From Ramlibacter sp. (GTDB lineage Bacteria; Pseudomonadota; Gammaproteobacteria; Burkholderiales; Burkholderiaceae_C), in assembly GCF_028291745.1 (NCBI RefSeq), contig NZ_JAQGNQ010000068.1:62001-126000 (forward strand): a DNA stretch of 64,000 nt, given 5' to 3'. Position numbers and translations under genes: made by a program. Shown here in pieces: positions 52,052 through 60,877 of this stretch. The notes beneath the pieces were generated by a model that saw only the letters and a program-made list of their open reading frames with translations, was not told the DNA's origin and made no database searches. How positions within the stretch are numbered: the stretch's first letter is position 1; every line of letters begins with the position of its first letter.

Positions 52052-52507
52052 ATGACTGACCTTTATGCCTCACTGCTTTCCTGGGCCGTCACGCTGTCCG
52101 GGTACCCTGCTCCCGCCGAGCCGCCGACGGTGGTCATCGAGCCGCACGCCTACTTCGTCGAGCACGCCTGCCACGGACAGGAATGCAAGGTGCTGGGCTG
52201 GTATGCGGGCGGCCGGAACGTGTACGTCGACGAGTCGCTGGACGCCCAGACCAGCCTGTTCGCCAGCTCGATCGTGGTGCACGAGATGGTGCATTACCTC
52301 CAGGGTGTGGCGCGCGGCGACGACGCGCTCGCGGCCGGCGCCGCCTTCAGCGTGGCGCCCTCGTGCGAACAATCGGTCAGCTGGGAACGCGAGGCCTATG
52401 GGGTGCAGCGCGAGTACATCCTGCGCTACGGTGCGTATCTGCCGGTAGGGACGGCGATGATGGATGTGCATTGCGACCGGGCCGAGGACGCCGATCCCCG
52501 GCGCTGA
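52052..52507 (+). CDS. Small HExxH protein, putative metallopeptidase-like
   Basis: 151 residues. The core IVVHEMVHYLQGVARGDD contains a zinc-type HExxH; four Cys (HACHGQEC, SCEQSV, VHCDR) could form disulfides. The N-terminal WAVTLSGYPAPAEPPTVVIE is weakly hydrophobic, so it may be exported, but no clear cleavage site is seen. No family recognised with certainty. Divergent from the oxidase operon, 13 bp convergent-side gap to the HAD gene. Confidence 0.6.
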   Translation: MTDLYASLLSWAVTLSGYPAPAEPPTVVIEPHAYFVEHACHGQECKVLGWYAGGRNVYVDESLDAQTSLFASSIVVHEMVHYLQGVARGDDALAAGAAFSVAPSCEQSVSWEREAYGVQREYILRYGAYLPVGTAMMDVHCDRAEDADPRR

Positions 52508-52514
52508 GGGGGCT

Positions 52515-52540
52515 CCGGGTCAGGCCCGCAATGACATGAC
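52515..52540. repeat. Copy of the dispersed REP-like unit at the end of the HAD gene
   Basis: On the minus strand it reads ATGTCATTGCGGGCCTGACCC, matching the unit near 14448-14471 (ATGTCATTGCGGGCTTGACCC) at all but one position. It provides the last codons and the stop of the HAD gene. Confidence 0.75.
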
Positions 52541-53182
52541 GGGCCAGCCCTGCTGCTCGGCATGCACCCGCAGCCGAGCATCCGGATCCACCGCCACCGG
52601 ATCGCTCACGGCCTGCAGCAGCGGCAGGTCATTGATCGAATCCGAATAGAACCAGCTGCGTCCCAGGTCGGACCACGCGATACCGCGGCGCGCGAGCCAG
52701 GCCTGCACGTGCGTGAGCTTGTGTTCGCGAAAGCAGGCATGGCCGACGATCTCGCCGGTGTAGCGGCCGTGCGCGTCCCGCTCCGGCTCGGTCGCCAGCA
52801 CGTCGGCCAAACCGAGCGCAGCGCCGAAGGGCTCGGCGACGAAGCGCGTGGTCGCCGTGACGAGTGCGCAGACCTGCCCGGCGGCGCGGTGCCGGTCGAC
52901 CAGCTGCTGCGATGCCGCCGGAATGCTCCGCGCGATCACGTCGCGAAACTCGCGCAACCACCGCGCCAGGATCGCCGGGTCGTGCCCGGCCAGCGCGCCC
53001 ACCGTGAAGCGATGCATCTGGACCATGTCGACCGTGCCCTGCGCATAGCGGCGGCAGTACTCCAGGTACTGCGGCTCGAACTCCGGCGGCAGCGCGCCCA
53101 GCGACGCCAGGTAGCGGGTGAAGGCCGAGCCGCTGTCGAAGGGAATCAGGGTGTGGTCGAGGTCGAAGAGCGCGATGTCCAT
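52520..53182 (-). CDS. HAD-IB family phosphatase
   Basis: 220 residues. SerB-like HAD hydrolase: nucleophile and acid/base D7 and D9 (LFDLDHTLIPFDSGSAF), helical cap, VTATTRFVAEP (motif II Thr), the motif III Lys after CFREHK, and FYSDSINDLPLL (motif IV). It starts 6 bp after the fhcC stop on the same strand, so it is probably the fifth gene of the fhc operon and may remove a phosphate during cofactor synthesis; the substrate is unknown. Its final residues (MSLRA) are encoded by a dispersed palindromic repeat. Confidence 0.88.
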   Translation of the reverse strand: MDIALFDLDHTLIPFDSGSAFTRYLASLGALPPEFEPQYLEYCRRYAQGTVDMVQMHRFTVGALAGHDPAILARWLREFRDVIARSIPAASQQLVDRHRAAGQVCALVTATTRFVAEPFGAALGLADVLATEPERDAHGRYTGEIVGHACFREHKLTHVQAWLARRGIAWSDLGRSWFYSDSINDLPLLQAVSDPVAVDPDARLRVHAEQQGWPVMSLRA

Positions 53183-53188
53183 GGGGTC

Positions 53189-54010
53189 TCAGCGCGGCAG
53201 CAGCCACTCGCCGCGCCCTTGCACCGCGAGGTCACCCGCCCAGCGCGTGACGCTCCGCCCGGCCAGCCCCTGGAAGCGGCCGCCGAAGCGCGCCAGGTCG
53301 CGCGCCAGCAGTTGCCAGATCACTTCGAGATCCGCATGCACCGGCACGAAAGTGGCGGCGGGCACCGGCGCTTGTTCGCCCGCGAACACGATGCTGCCGC
53401 GCCGCATGGCCCAGCCCGGGTGCGCGCCGCAGCGGCCGCCCAGGGCGATGGTGCCGGCCACGAGGCGCGAAGCCAGGAAGTCGCCGGCATCGCCATGGAC
53501 CACGACCGTGCCGCGGCGCATGCGGTCGCCGAGCCGCGCGCCGGCGCGCCCATGCACGAGCAAGGTGCCGCCGCTCATGCCTTCCATGGCGCCCGGCAGC
53601 GGCCCGCCCGCGAAGTCGCCGACGTCGCCTCGCACCTCCAGCCAGCCGCCCGACATCGCGCAGCCCGCGAGGTCGCGCGCCGTCCCGCTCACCCGCAGTT
53701 CACCGGCCGACATGCCCAGACCCAGGCAGTCGCCGACCTTGCCATCGATCTCCATCGTGCCCGCGGCCAGGCCGGCGCCCAGGCAGTCGAAGCGTGACAG
53801 GTCGCCCTCGACGCGCAGTTGCGGTGCCGGTTCATCGATCGATTCCGAACGCACTGCGAACAACTCGGCCAGCGGCAAGCTCGCACGGCCGTGCTGGAGC
53901 GGCAGGCGCAGGATTTCCTCACGCGTCATTGCCGCGAGCCGCACCGGCGACCAGGCCCTGGCGTCCACACGCAGCCGCGGTTGCGTCCGCAAGGAGAGCG
54001 TGTGCCTCAT
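53189..54010 (-). CDS. fhcC: Formyltransferase/hydrolase complex subunit C (formylmethanofuran dehydrogenase C-like)
   Basis: 273 residues. Parallel beta-helix protein of the FwdC/GltB-C fold: repeated G-x-M/L-x-V-x-G-x-x-G turns (GTMEIDGKVGDCLGLGMSAGELRVSGTARDLAG, MSGGTLLVHGRAGARLGDRMRRGTVVVHGDAG). In methylotrophic bacteria FhcC is a scaffold subunit of the FhcABCD complex, which converts formyl-H4MPT to formate. It overlaps fhcD by 4 bp. Confidence 0.93.
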   Translation of the reverse strand: MRHTLSLRTQPRLRVDARAWSPVRLAAMTREEILRLPLQHGRASLPLAELFAVRSESIDEPAPQLRVEGDLSRFDCLGAGLAAGTMEIDGKVGDCLGLGMSAGELRVSGTARDLAGCAMSGGWLEVRGDVGDFAGGPLPGAMEGMSGGTLLVHGRAGARLGDRMRRGTVVVHGDAGDFLASRLVAGTIALGGRCGAHPGWAMRRGSIVFAGEQAPVPAATFVPVHADLEVIWQLLARDLARFGGRFQGLAGRSVTRWAGDLAVQGRGEWLLPR

Positions 54011-54921
54011 GCCGTCGGCCTTGCAGGCGCAAGCTCATGCAGCCGGAAATGAAAGGGCCCGAGCTTGCCGCCATAGTTGCCCGCGCTGATGCGCGTCACG
54101 CCGGCCTCGGCACCGCGTTCGACCACCGCCGCGATCCCCGCCCGCATGGCGGCCGCGACGGCGGCTTCGGTCAAGCCATCGATGACGATCTCCAGCACGC
54201 AGCGCGTTTGCGCATCGAGCTCGCTGCGCGGACTCAGTCCGGCCAGCGACGGACAGAAGGCATCGTTGGTGGACGCCACCACCGCCGCGTACTTGCTGCC
54301 CACCTTCGACCCGGAGCGGACCACACCGCCGGGGAAAGGCATGATCACCCCGGGCACTACGCGCATCGCCTGCACGGCAGCGCTCGCGCCATCCAGCGCG
54401 GACTCGGTGGCGCGCGCCAGGAACAGCAGGTTGCCGCCGCCCACGCCCTTGGTCACGGGCGTGCTTTCCTGCGCCACGAATTCGCCGTCCATCACCGGCA
54501 CGCGCCAGTAGCGCACGCCTGCGATCACCTTGGCCATTTGCCAGCCGTCGCCGAAGAAGCGCAGGTTGCGACCGAGGGCGATCGGCTCGCCCTCCGCCAG
54601 GCCGGCAAACACGGCGGTGGTCGGACACGTCATCACGCACTGGCCGACGCGCCGCTCCACCTGTTTGGCCAGTTCCTTGCCGGAGACAGCAAACAGCAGG
54701 ATGGCGATGCCGGGGCGGCCGTCCGGCGTTTCCTCGCGCGCCAGTTCGCGCTCGATGCCCGCTTCGCAGCCACAGGCGATCACCGAGGTGGCCACGCCGG
54801 TGGCGCTGACCGCCGCGTGCCGCGCCCATACGAGGTCGTGCGCCGTGATGACCAGGCGCGTCGCCTTCATGGCAAACGCCTCGGCAAAGGTGTCGTCGAT
54901 GAGGACCCCGTTGCTGCGCAT
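54007..54921 (-). CDS. fhcD: Formylmethanofuran:H4MPT formyltransferase subunit
   Basis: 304 residues. Homologue of archaeal Ftr, which moves the formyl group between H4MPT and (methylo)furan. Signatures: NGVLIDDTFAEAFAMKATRLVITA, RRVGQCVMTCPTTAVFAG, KVIAGVRYWRVPVMDGEF, VKGGGGNLLFLAR-type block TKGVGGGNLLFLARAT and GNYGGKLGPFHFRLHEL at the end. Start ATG shares a base with the fhcA stop. The longer open frame to 55605 is a shadow of fhcA. Confidence 0.95.
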   Translation of the reverse strand: MRSNGVLIDDTFAEAFAMKATRLVITAHDLVWARHAAVSATGVATSVIACGCEAGIERELAREETPDGRPGIAILLFAVSGKELAKQVERRVGQCVMTCPTTAVFAGLAEGEPIALGRNLRFFGDGWQMAKVIAGVRYWRVPVMDGEFVAQESTPVTKGVGGGNLLFLARATESALDGASAAVQAMRVVPGVIMPFPGGVVRSGSKVGSKYAAVVASTNDAFCPSLAGLSPRSELDAQTRCVLEIVIDGLTEAAVAAAMRAGIAAVVERGAEAGVTRISAGNYGGKLGPFHFRLHELAPARPTA

Positions 54922-56603
54922 CACACGCTCCGCGGCTCGCACAGCGACGACAGCAGCCGCGTGCCATTGGCGCAGGCACAGAGCTCGTCGCGTCCCATCA
55001 CGGTGTAGCGCTTGTGCACGCCCAGGGGCCGGTCGGTGTATTCGTCGACCAGGCTCTGCACGCCCGCACCGAACGCCGGCGTGGCGAAGTGCGTTCCGCC
55101 CACAGGCACGGCGACGATGCGGCCATCGCGCACCACCGGCGTGCCGTCCTTGAAGACCCAGGCGGCGCGCGTGAACATGGCCTCGGCATCGCCCTGCTCG
55201 CGGTACACGGCGACATCCGCGACCGCACCAATGCCCAAATGGCCGCGGTCGCGCAGTCCCAGCAGGCGCGCCGGCGCCGCGCGCGTCATGATCGCGATCT
55301 CCGATAGCGACAGCTCGCGCTTGATGTCCTTCAGCGCGGACTGCGCGGCAACGTCCGGGTGCAGGCGCGCGAGCTGCTCGTCGCGGAAAGGCTTGTCCAT
55401 CAGCAGCCGGATCAGGTGTGGATAGCTGGTGAAAGGCCCGCCGTTGGGATGGTCGGTGGTCAGCACCACGCGCCACGGATCGCGCATCTGCAGGAACAGC
55501 TCGAGGCCGATGGTCCACTGCAGCGCATTGACGTAGCTTTGCTCGCGATAGCGGAAGGGCAGCACGCCGCAGCCGGCCTCGCACTCCAGGTCCGCGCCCA
55601 GCCACTTGCGCGGGCTCGCCAGGTCCGCGTTCGCGTGCTGGCGCATCGTGTCAGCCGAAGCGGTGACGGTCTGGCCGAACAGCACCTGGCCGATGTCGAT
55701 CGAGCAGTTGGGATGCGCCTCCAGCGCCTGCACCAGCGCCTGCGCCGCCGACGAGAACTTGCGCGGCCCCTCGGCGCCATAGCAGTGGAATTGCACGTGC
55801 GTCAGGTGCCCCGGCAAACCCTCCAGCGCTGCGATCGTGGCCAGCGTCGACGCGATGTTGCCCGGCACGCCGAGGTTGCTGGCGTGGATGTGCAAGGGAT
55901 GCGGCAACCCGAGTTCGTGCACCGCGCGCGCCAGCGTGGCAATCACCTGGCGCGGGCTCACGCCCCAGTGCACGTGGCGCTCGTCGACATCGAGCTTGCG
56001 CTGGTTGAACTTGAAGGCGGAGATACCGGCGGGATTCACCACCTTGACGCCCATGGACTTGGTCGCGTGCACCACCCAGCCGACGTAATCGCGCAGGCGC
56101 TGCGGATCGGTTCCCTTGGCGAGCAACTCGAGGAACAGTTCGTCGTTGCCCATCATCACGTAGGCGCCGTGGTCGACGATGGGCACGTCGCCCATTTCCA
56201 TGTGCGCATGGCGCGCATTGCTGGCGGCCATCGCGGGCTCGAACACCGCGGTGTAGCCCATCTCGGCATAGCGGTAGCCGGTGGCCAGCGTGCCCGGCGC
56301 GCACTGGCCGCAGGAGGCCAGTTCCAGCGGGTTGTCTGCAGGCGGAAACGGATCCATGCCGCGCCGATGGTCTTCCGGCAACAGCAGCCGCGCGAGGTTC
56401 ACCTTGCCGCCGCCGATATGGCTGTGCAGGTCGATGCCGCCGGCCAGCACGATGCAGCCGGAGGCATCAATCTCCTCGTCGACGGGATCGAGCGCGTCGA
56501 GGCTCACGATGCGACCGTCGCGCATCACCAGGTCGCGCACCGCGCCGTCGATGGCGTTCACCGGATCGAAGACGCGGCCGCCGCGCAGGCGCCGGGTCGT
56601 CAT
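54921..56603 (-). CDS. fhcA: Formyltransferase/hydrolase complex subunit A
   Basis: 560 residues, amidohydrolase superfamily (FwdA). Hydrolyses formyl-methylofuran to formate. Metal site H60-x-H62 (GIDLHSHIGGGKVNL), the lysine likely carbamylated in NPAGISAFKFNQ, HIHASNLGVPGN, HVQFHCYGAEG and VLTTDHPNGGPFTSYPHLI follow the FwdA order. Overlaps fhcB by 4 bp. Confidence 0.95.
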   Translation of the reverse strand: MTTRRLRGGRVFDPVNAIDGAVRDLVMRDGRIVSLDALDPVDEEIDASGCIVLAGGIDLHSHIGGGKVNLARLLLPEDHRRGMDPFPPADNPLELASCGQCAPGTLATGYRYAEMGYTAVFEPAMAASNARHAHMEMGDVPIVDHGAYVMMGNDELFLELLAKGTDPQRLRDYVGWVVHATKSMGVKVVNPAGISAFKFNQRKLDVDERHVHWGVSPRQVIATLARAVHELGLPHPLHIHASNLGVPGNIASTLATIAALEGLPGHLTHVQFHCYGAEGPRKFSSAAQALVQALEAHPNCSIDIGQVLFGQTVTASADTMRQHANADLASPRKWLGADLECEAGCGVLPFRYREQSYVNALQWTIGLELFLQMRDPWRVVLTTDHPNGGPFTSYPHLIRLLMDKPFRDEQLARLHPDVAAQSALKDIKRELSLSEIAIMTRAAPARLLGLRDRGHLGIGAVADVAVYREQGDAEAMFTRAAWVFKDGTPVVRDGRIVAVPVGGTHFATPAFGAGVQSLVDEYTDRPLGVHKRYTVMGRDELCACANGTRLLSSLCEPRSV

Positions 56604-57838
56604 GCGGGCAGCTCCAGGTGCGCCTGCATGCGCGTCAGCACGTGCGCGACGGCAGGCAGCGTCTCGTCGCGCTTGGCCACCAGCGGCACCACGACGCCAT
56701 CGGTGCGGAACAGGTGGCCTGGCGCATGCAGGCCCGGTGTGGCCACGGGCAGGAACACGCAGTCGCGCGCGATGCCGGCCTCTCGCAGCCGCGGCCCCAT
56801 GCCTGGCGGGCCGAGCACGATGCGCGGCAGGTCATTGGCGGCCGGCAGCCGATCGGGCGCGAAGCTCCAGACCCACAGCAGGCCGTCGACGGCGTGATCC
56901 TCCAGCAGGCGCGCCGCGGCGAAGCGCAATGGCTCGTGCTCCAGTCCGGCCGGGCCGGCGCGCGTGCGCAGCGGCAATCCCGAGAGCCAGGTGAACACCT
57001 GCTGCATCGCATAAGCGCCGTCGCTGCCACCGAGACCGAAGCTCGCCGCCCGCGTGCTGCGATTGAGCGTCGCCACGATGCGGTTCAGCATCTCGACCCA
57101 GAGCGCGCCGTGCAGTGGCAGCGTCGCGGATTCCCAGACGAGCACGGCGTAGCGGGCTTCGCGCAGGCGGCTCGCCAGGCTCACAAGCTGCGCGTCGGCC
57201 TCACCGCAAGGGATCGCCGCGACCAGCGCGGCCAATTGCTGCAGGTCGAGCATCAGGTCGCCCGATCCGGCGATGGTCTCGCACGGCACCTGGGCCGGCA
57301 CCTCGCTCGGGGGCGCCACGCCCAGGAAGACGAGCTGGCGCAAGGCCGTGTCAGTCCTGTCCATCCCGCAGCGGCGGAAGAACTCCGGATAGTGCGGCAC
57401 CGCCTGCGTGCCGACGCAGACCACCAGGTCGGCGCGCTGCCGCACCTCGGCCAGCGTGGTGTGGAATTGCCCGCGATCCTGCAGCGCACGCAGGCCGTGC
57501 ATCAGGCCATCGCCGTCCGCGTGGTCGCAGATCGCGCCGGTCGCCGCGGCCAGGCGGAACAACGCCCGGCCACCCGCTACGTCGGTGCCGAGTCCGCCGA
57601 ACAGCGGCTGCTGCCAACTCGCGAGGCGCTGCGCGGCCTCGGCGAGCGCGCCCTCGGCCGGGACCGTGTCGCCGTCGATCAAGGCAAGCGGAACTTCGCC
57701 AGGGGGATGCGCGGCGAGTCCGGCCAGCGCGCGCGGGCAATCCGTTCCCTGCAGGGTCGTGCCGGCCAGCGCGAAGCCGTCGCACAGCAGCGAACAAAAG
57801 GGACAGGTCCAGTCGGGTTCCAGGGGCGCGCCTTGCAT
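56600..57838 (-). CDS. fhcB: Formyltransferase/hydrolase complex subunit B
   Basis: 412 residues. Related to the molybdopterin/tungstopterin subunit FwdB, with the N-terminal CPFCSLLC (C12, C15, C19) and C34 Fe-S-type cysteines. In bacterial Fhc complexes this subunit is not a redox enzyme, since formate release needs no dehydrogenase. ATG 57838 leads directly into the Cys motif; the frame to 57943 adds an Arg/Pro-rich tail without similarity. First gene of fhcB-A-D-C-HAD. Confidence 0.93.
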   Translation of the reverse strand: MQGAPLEPDWTCPFCSLLCDGFALAGTTLQGTDCPRALAGLAAHPPGEVPLALIDGDTVPAEGALAEAAQRLASWQQPLFGGLGTDVAGGRALFRLAAATGAICDHADGDGLMHGLRALQDRGQFHTTLAEVRQRADLVVCVGTQAVPHYPEFFRRCGMDRTDTALRQLVFLGVAPPSEVPAQVPCETIAGSGDLMLDLQQLAALVAAIPCGEADAQLVSLASRLREARYAVLVWESATLPLHGALWVEMLNRIVATLNRSTRAASFGLGGSDGAYAMQQVFTWLSGLPLRTRAGPAGLEHEPLRFAAARLLEDHAVDGLLWVWSFAPDRLPAANDLPRIVLGPPGMGPRLREAGIARDCVFLPVATPGLHAPGHLFRTDGVVVPLVAKRDETLPAVAHVLTRMQAHLELPA

Positions 57839-58098
57839 GCTGGGCGGGCAATGCGCAAGGGGTGTGCCAAGCGGGCGCTCCTGCGGCGGGGCGCAGCCGG
57901 GAAGTGGCCGCCTGTGCCGGCGCACTGGTGAAGCAGAGCGCACTCTGACCCGTCGCGGTGAAACACTGTGTCGCGCCCGCTGCCACCGCGCTCACCCACC
58001 GCGATCCCTGCAGCGGGCCAGGACGCATGGCACGGTTCCTGATCTGCCGTTCCCATGGCCGGGCACTTTTCCCCTTCAGCCGTCCGCCGGCAAGCGGA

Positions 58099-58827
58099 TC
58101 ACTGCGCGTCGAGGGTGCCGTCGTGCAGCGCGCTGGCGACCAGCCAACCCGCCGCGCCGCTGGCCGCGGCCGCGCGCAGGTCCCGGGCATCGCGCACGCC
58201 GCCCGCGCCTATCCACACGCGGTCCGGCGCCAGTTCACGCAGGCGCGTGAAGGTCGAGAGGTCGGGGCCGCTCGCCGCGCCCACGCGATCGAGCGTCATG
58301 ACGATCACCGTGTGCGGCCAGGCATCCGGGCGCTGCCAGCAACCCGAGGGATCGATCGGCCGCTCCAGGCGCGAGTCGAGCGAGAGGATGGCATGCGGGT
58401 CCTGCGCCATCTCGTCGAGCGCGGCGGCGCTGGCCAGTGACTCGCTGCCGTACACCGGACGCACGCGCGCAGCGAACGGGCCGAACTCGCGCCGCAATGC
58501 GCGCACCGCGAGCGGTTCGGCAAAGCCGGCATCCAGCCAGAGGCACACCTGTGGAAAAGCGGCCAGCAGTTCGCGCAGGATGCCCACCTGGGCCGCGCCG
58601 CCCTGGATCGCGTCGAGGTCCGCGACGTACAGCACGGCCTCGCGCCCGGCGGCCGGCGGTGCCGCAGCCAGCAGGCCACGGGCCACGTCGCGCGGCGCAC
58701 TGCCGTCGGCCAGCCGTGACACGATGGGCTGGTAGGCGCTGCGCTCGCCGCGCACGCCGCGCACCACCTGGCCGCGCAGGAGATCGATGACGGGAATGAC
58801 CTTGAGGGGAAGGGGCATGCGCAACAT
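58099..58827 (-). CDS. HisA/HisF-like TIM-barrel protein of the C1 cluster
   Basis: 242 residues (239 if ATG 58818 is used). TIM barrel of the HisA family: IPVIDLLRGQVVRGVRGER (family start with Asp), YVADLDAIQGG, WIGAGGVRDARDL. In H4MPT gene islands a HisA-like protein is conserved and is presumed to act in methanofuran or H4MPT synthesis; it is not the histidine enzyme. Both candidate starts overlap the divergent mfnD start: ATG 58818 lies one base from the mfnD ATG at 58817. A 260-bp gap without genes separates it from fhcB. Confidence 0.82.
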   Translation of the reverse strand: MLRMPLPLKVIPVIDLLRGQVVRGVRGERSAYQPIVSRLADGSAPRDVARGLLAAAPPAAGREAVLYVADLDAIQGGAAQVGILRELLAAFPQVCLWLDAGFAEPLAVRALRREFGPFAARVRPVYGSESLASAAALDEMAQDPHAILSLDSRLERPIDPSGCWQRPDAWPHTVIVMTLDRVGAASGPDLSTFTRLRELAPDRVWIGAGGVRDARDLRAAAASGAAGWLVASALHDGTLDAQ

Positions 58828-59815
58828 TCTGGTTTATGAGCCCTTGAGCGCGGGCGATCCGGTCTGCACCGAGGCGCTGGGCCCCGGCAGCCCGGCGCAG
58901 CGCGAAATGCTGGCGGCCGGGCTGGCGATGCGCGACGCCATTGTCGCCGACCTGGCACGGATCTCCGGGACGCGCATCACCGTCGCCGTGCGCGAGCAAG
59001 AGGCACGCCATGCCGACTGGCCCGTGCACGTGCGCACCGTCACGGCGCTGCCCGAGGAGGACGCGGTGGACCTGGTGCGCCGCCAGGCGACTTCGCACGA
59101 GCTGTGCTGGGTCGTGGCGCCCGAGTGCGACGGGCTCCTGCTCAGGCTTGCGCAGGCGGTGGGCCCGCAGCGGTGGATCGGCTGCAGCGCCGAGGCGATC
59201 CGCGTGGCCGGCAGCAAGAGCGCCACTTGCGCCGCCTTGCAGCGCGCCGGCATCGCCACGCCGCTGGCTTTTGCGCAGGGCCATCGCGGCGCCTGGATCG
59301 TCAAGCCGGACGACGGTGCCGGCTGCACCGAAACACGCTGGCACCCGAGCCGCGCCGCCGCCGAAGCGGACCTGCGGCAGCGCGCCTGGGCCGGGCAGGA
59401 GGCGCTGGCGCAGCCCTTCGTCCCCGGCGAGCCGCTGTCGATCTCGCTGGTCGTCGGTCCGGATCTTGCACGGCCGCTGGCATTCAACCGGCAGCGGCTG
59501 GCCCGGGCGAACGACGGCCGCCTGCACGACCTGGGCGTGCAGGTGGCGGCAGTCGCGCCGGGCGATCCGCGCGTGCCGGCCCTGCGGGCGCTGGCGCTGA
59601 AGGTGGCAGCCGCCATCCCGGGGCTGCGCGGCTTCGTCGGCATCGACCTGGTATGGAAGGAAAGGGAAGGACCCGTGGTGATCGAAGTCAATCCCCGCGT
59701 GACCTGTGCCTACGTGGGCCTCTCCGCACTCCTGCGGCGCAACGTGGCCGCCGAGATCCTCGGCACGCACGCGCCCGAGGCCGCGCGCTGGGTGGCAAGC
59801 AGTGGCTGGGCCTGA
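58817..59815 (+). CDS. mfnD: ATP-grasp ligase MfnD-like (tyramine/tyrosine-glutamate ligase)
   Basis: 332 residues. ATP-grasp protein: N-terminal LVYEPLSAGDPVC, WIVKPDDGAGCTETR (ATP-binding lysine), VPGEPLSISLVVGPD, FVGIDLVWKEREGPVVIEVNPRVTCAY (Mg2+ Glu/Asn). Archaeal MfnD joins glutamate to tyramine in methanofuran; bacterial methylofuran uses tyrosine-derived cores, so the exact acceptor here is uncertain. Strong ribosome-binding site (GAGGGGAAGGGG) before ATG 58817. Confidence 0.82.
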   Translation: MRNILVYEPLSAGDPVCTEALGPGSPAQREMLAAGLAMRDAIVADLARISGTRITVAVREQEARHADWPVHVRTVTALPEEDAVDLVRRQATSHELCWVVAPECDGLLLRLAQAVGPQRWIGCSAEAIRVAGSKSATCAALQRAGIATPLAFAQGHRGAWIVKPDDGAGCTETRWHPSRAAAEADLRQRAWAGQEALAQPFVPGEPLSISLVVGPDLARPLAFNRQRLARANDGRLHDLGVQVAAVAPGDPRVPALRALALKVAAAIPGLRGFVGIDLVWKEREGPVVIEVNPRVTCAYVGLSALLRRNVAAEILGTHAPEAARWVASSGWA

Positions 59816-60872
59816 CTCCGCGCGGCTGCAGGTCGGCTGGGACATAGGCGGCGCCCACGTCAAGGCCTGCCTGCTCGCCGACGGCGCGCTGCGCGACGTC
59901 GCCCAGTGGCCCTGCCCGCTGTGGCAAGGCATGGAACATCTCGAAGGCGCGCTGGGCCTGGCGCGCGCGCGCTGGTCCTCGGATTGGCATGCAGGCATGC
60001 ACCACGCGGCGACCATGACCGGCGAGATGGTCGACCTGTTCCCCGACCGCGCGCAAGGCGTGGCGCGCATTGCCACGCAGCTGGCGGAGTCGCTCGGTCC
60101 GTCGCTGCGGCTGTTCGACGGCGACGGCGCCTGGCGCGCCCCGCACGAGGCGGCGCGCGCGTGGCGCGGCATCGCCTCGGCCAACTGGCAGGCCACTGCG
60201 CAAGTGCTGGCCGGGCGCGTCGGCAACGCCGTGCTGGTGGACATCGGCAGCACCACCACGGACCTGATCGCGCTGCGCGGCGGCCACGTGGCCGCGCGGG
60301 GCAGCAGCGACGCCGAACGGCTGCAGTCCGGCGAGCTGGTCTACCAGGGCGTGGTGCGCACGCCCTTGTGCGCACTGGGGCCGCGCGTTTCCTGGCGCGG
60401 TCGCAGCGTCAACCTGATGAACGAGTTCTTCGCCACGACCGCCGATGTCTACCGCCTCACCGGCGAACTCACGGCCGCGCACGACCAGTCGCCGGCCGCC
60501 GACAACGGCGGCAAGGACCAGCGCGGCACGCACGCGCGGCTGGCCCGGATGGTCGGCCGCGACGCCGCCGACGCCGATTCCGACGAATGGCTGGCGCTGG
60601 CGCGATGCTGGAAGGACGCGCAGCTGGCCGAGATCCAGGGCCAGCTGCAACGCGTGTGCGCCGACGCCCGCCTGCCCGACGACGCGCCTGTCATAGGCGC
60701 CGGCTGCGGCTCTTTCCTGGCGGCGCAACTGGCGCAACGCTGCGGTCGTCCCTTCCGGCGCTATGCGGAAGTGGCGCTGCCCGCCCTGCCGGCCGATCGC
60801 GCCTTGGCCGCGTGGGCCGACGTCTGCGCGCCGGCCGTCTCGGTGGCGCTGCTGGCCTGCGCCCGCGACTGA
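59802..60872 (+). CDS. mfnF: Hydantoinase/oxoprolinase-type MfnF
   Basis: 356 residues; ASKHA-type fold: QVGWDIGGAHVKACLLADG, VLVDIGSTTTDLIALRGG, RTPLCALGPRVSWRGRSVN, GRDAADADSDEWLALAR, VIGAGCGSFLAAQLA. MfnF condenses the aminomethylfuran diphosphate with the glutamyl-tyramine unit, the coupling step of methanofuran synthesis. GTG 59802 overlaps mfnD by 14 bp; the frame upstream belongs to mfnD. Confidence 0.85.
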   Translation: MAGPDSARLQVGWDIGGAHVKACLLADGALRDVAQWPCPLWQGMEHLEGALGLARARWSSDWHAGMHHAATMTGEMVDLFPDRAQGVARIATQLAESLGPSLRLFDGDGAWRAPHEAARAWRGIASANWQATAQVLAGRVGNAVLVDIGSTTTDLIALRGGHVAARGSSDAERLQSGELVYQGVVRTPLCALGPRVSWRGRSVNLMNEFFATTADVYRLTGELTAAHDQSPAADNGGKDQRGTHARLARMVGRDAADADSDEWLALARCWKDAQLAEIQGQLQRVCADARLPDDAPVIGAGCGSFLAAQLAQRCGRPFRRYAEVALPALPADRALAAWADVCAPAVSVALLACARD

Positions 60873-60877
60873 CCGTC

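Noticed and set aside
51192-52073. Extension of cytochrome oxidase subunit II frame to 746 residues
   Set aside because: It crosses the upstream four-helix membrane gene in another frame and lacks a signal or domain.
54922-55605. Extension of fhcD frame to 532 residues
   Set aside because: Overlaps fhcA in another frame, and Ftr proteins are about 300 residues.
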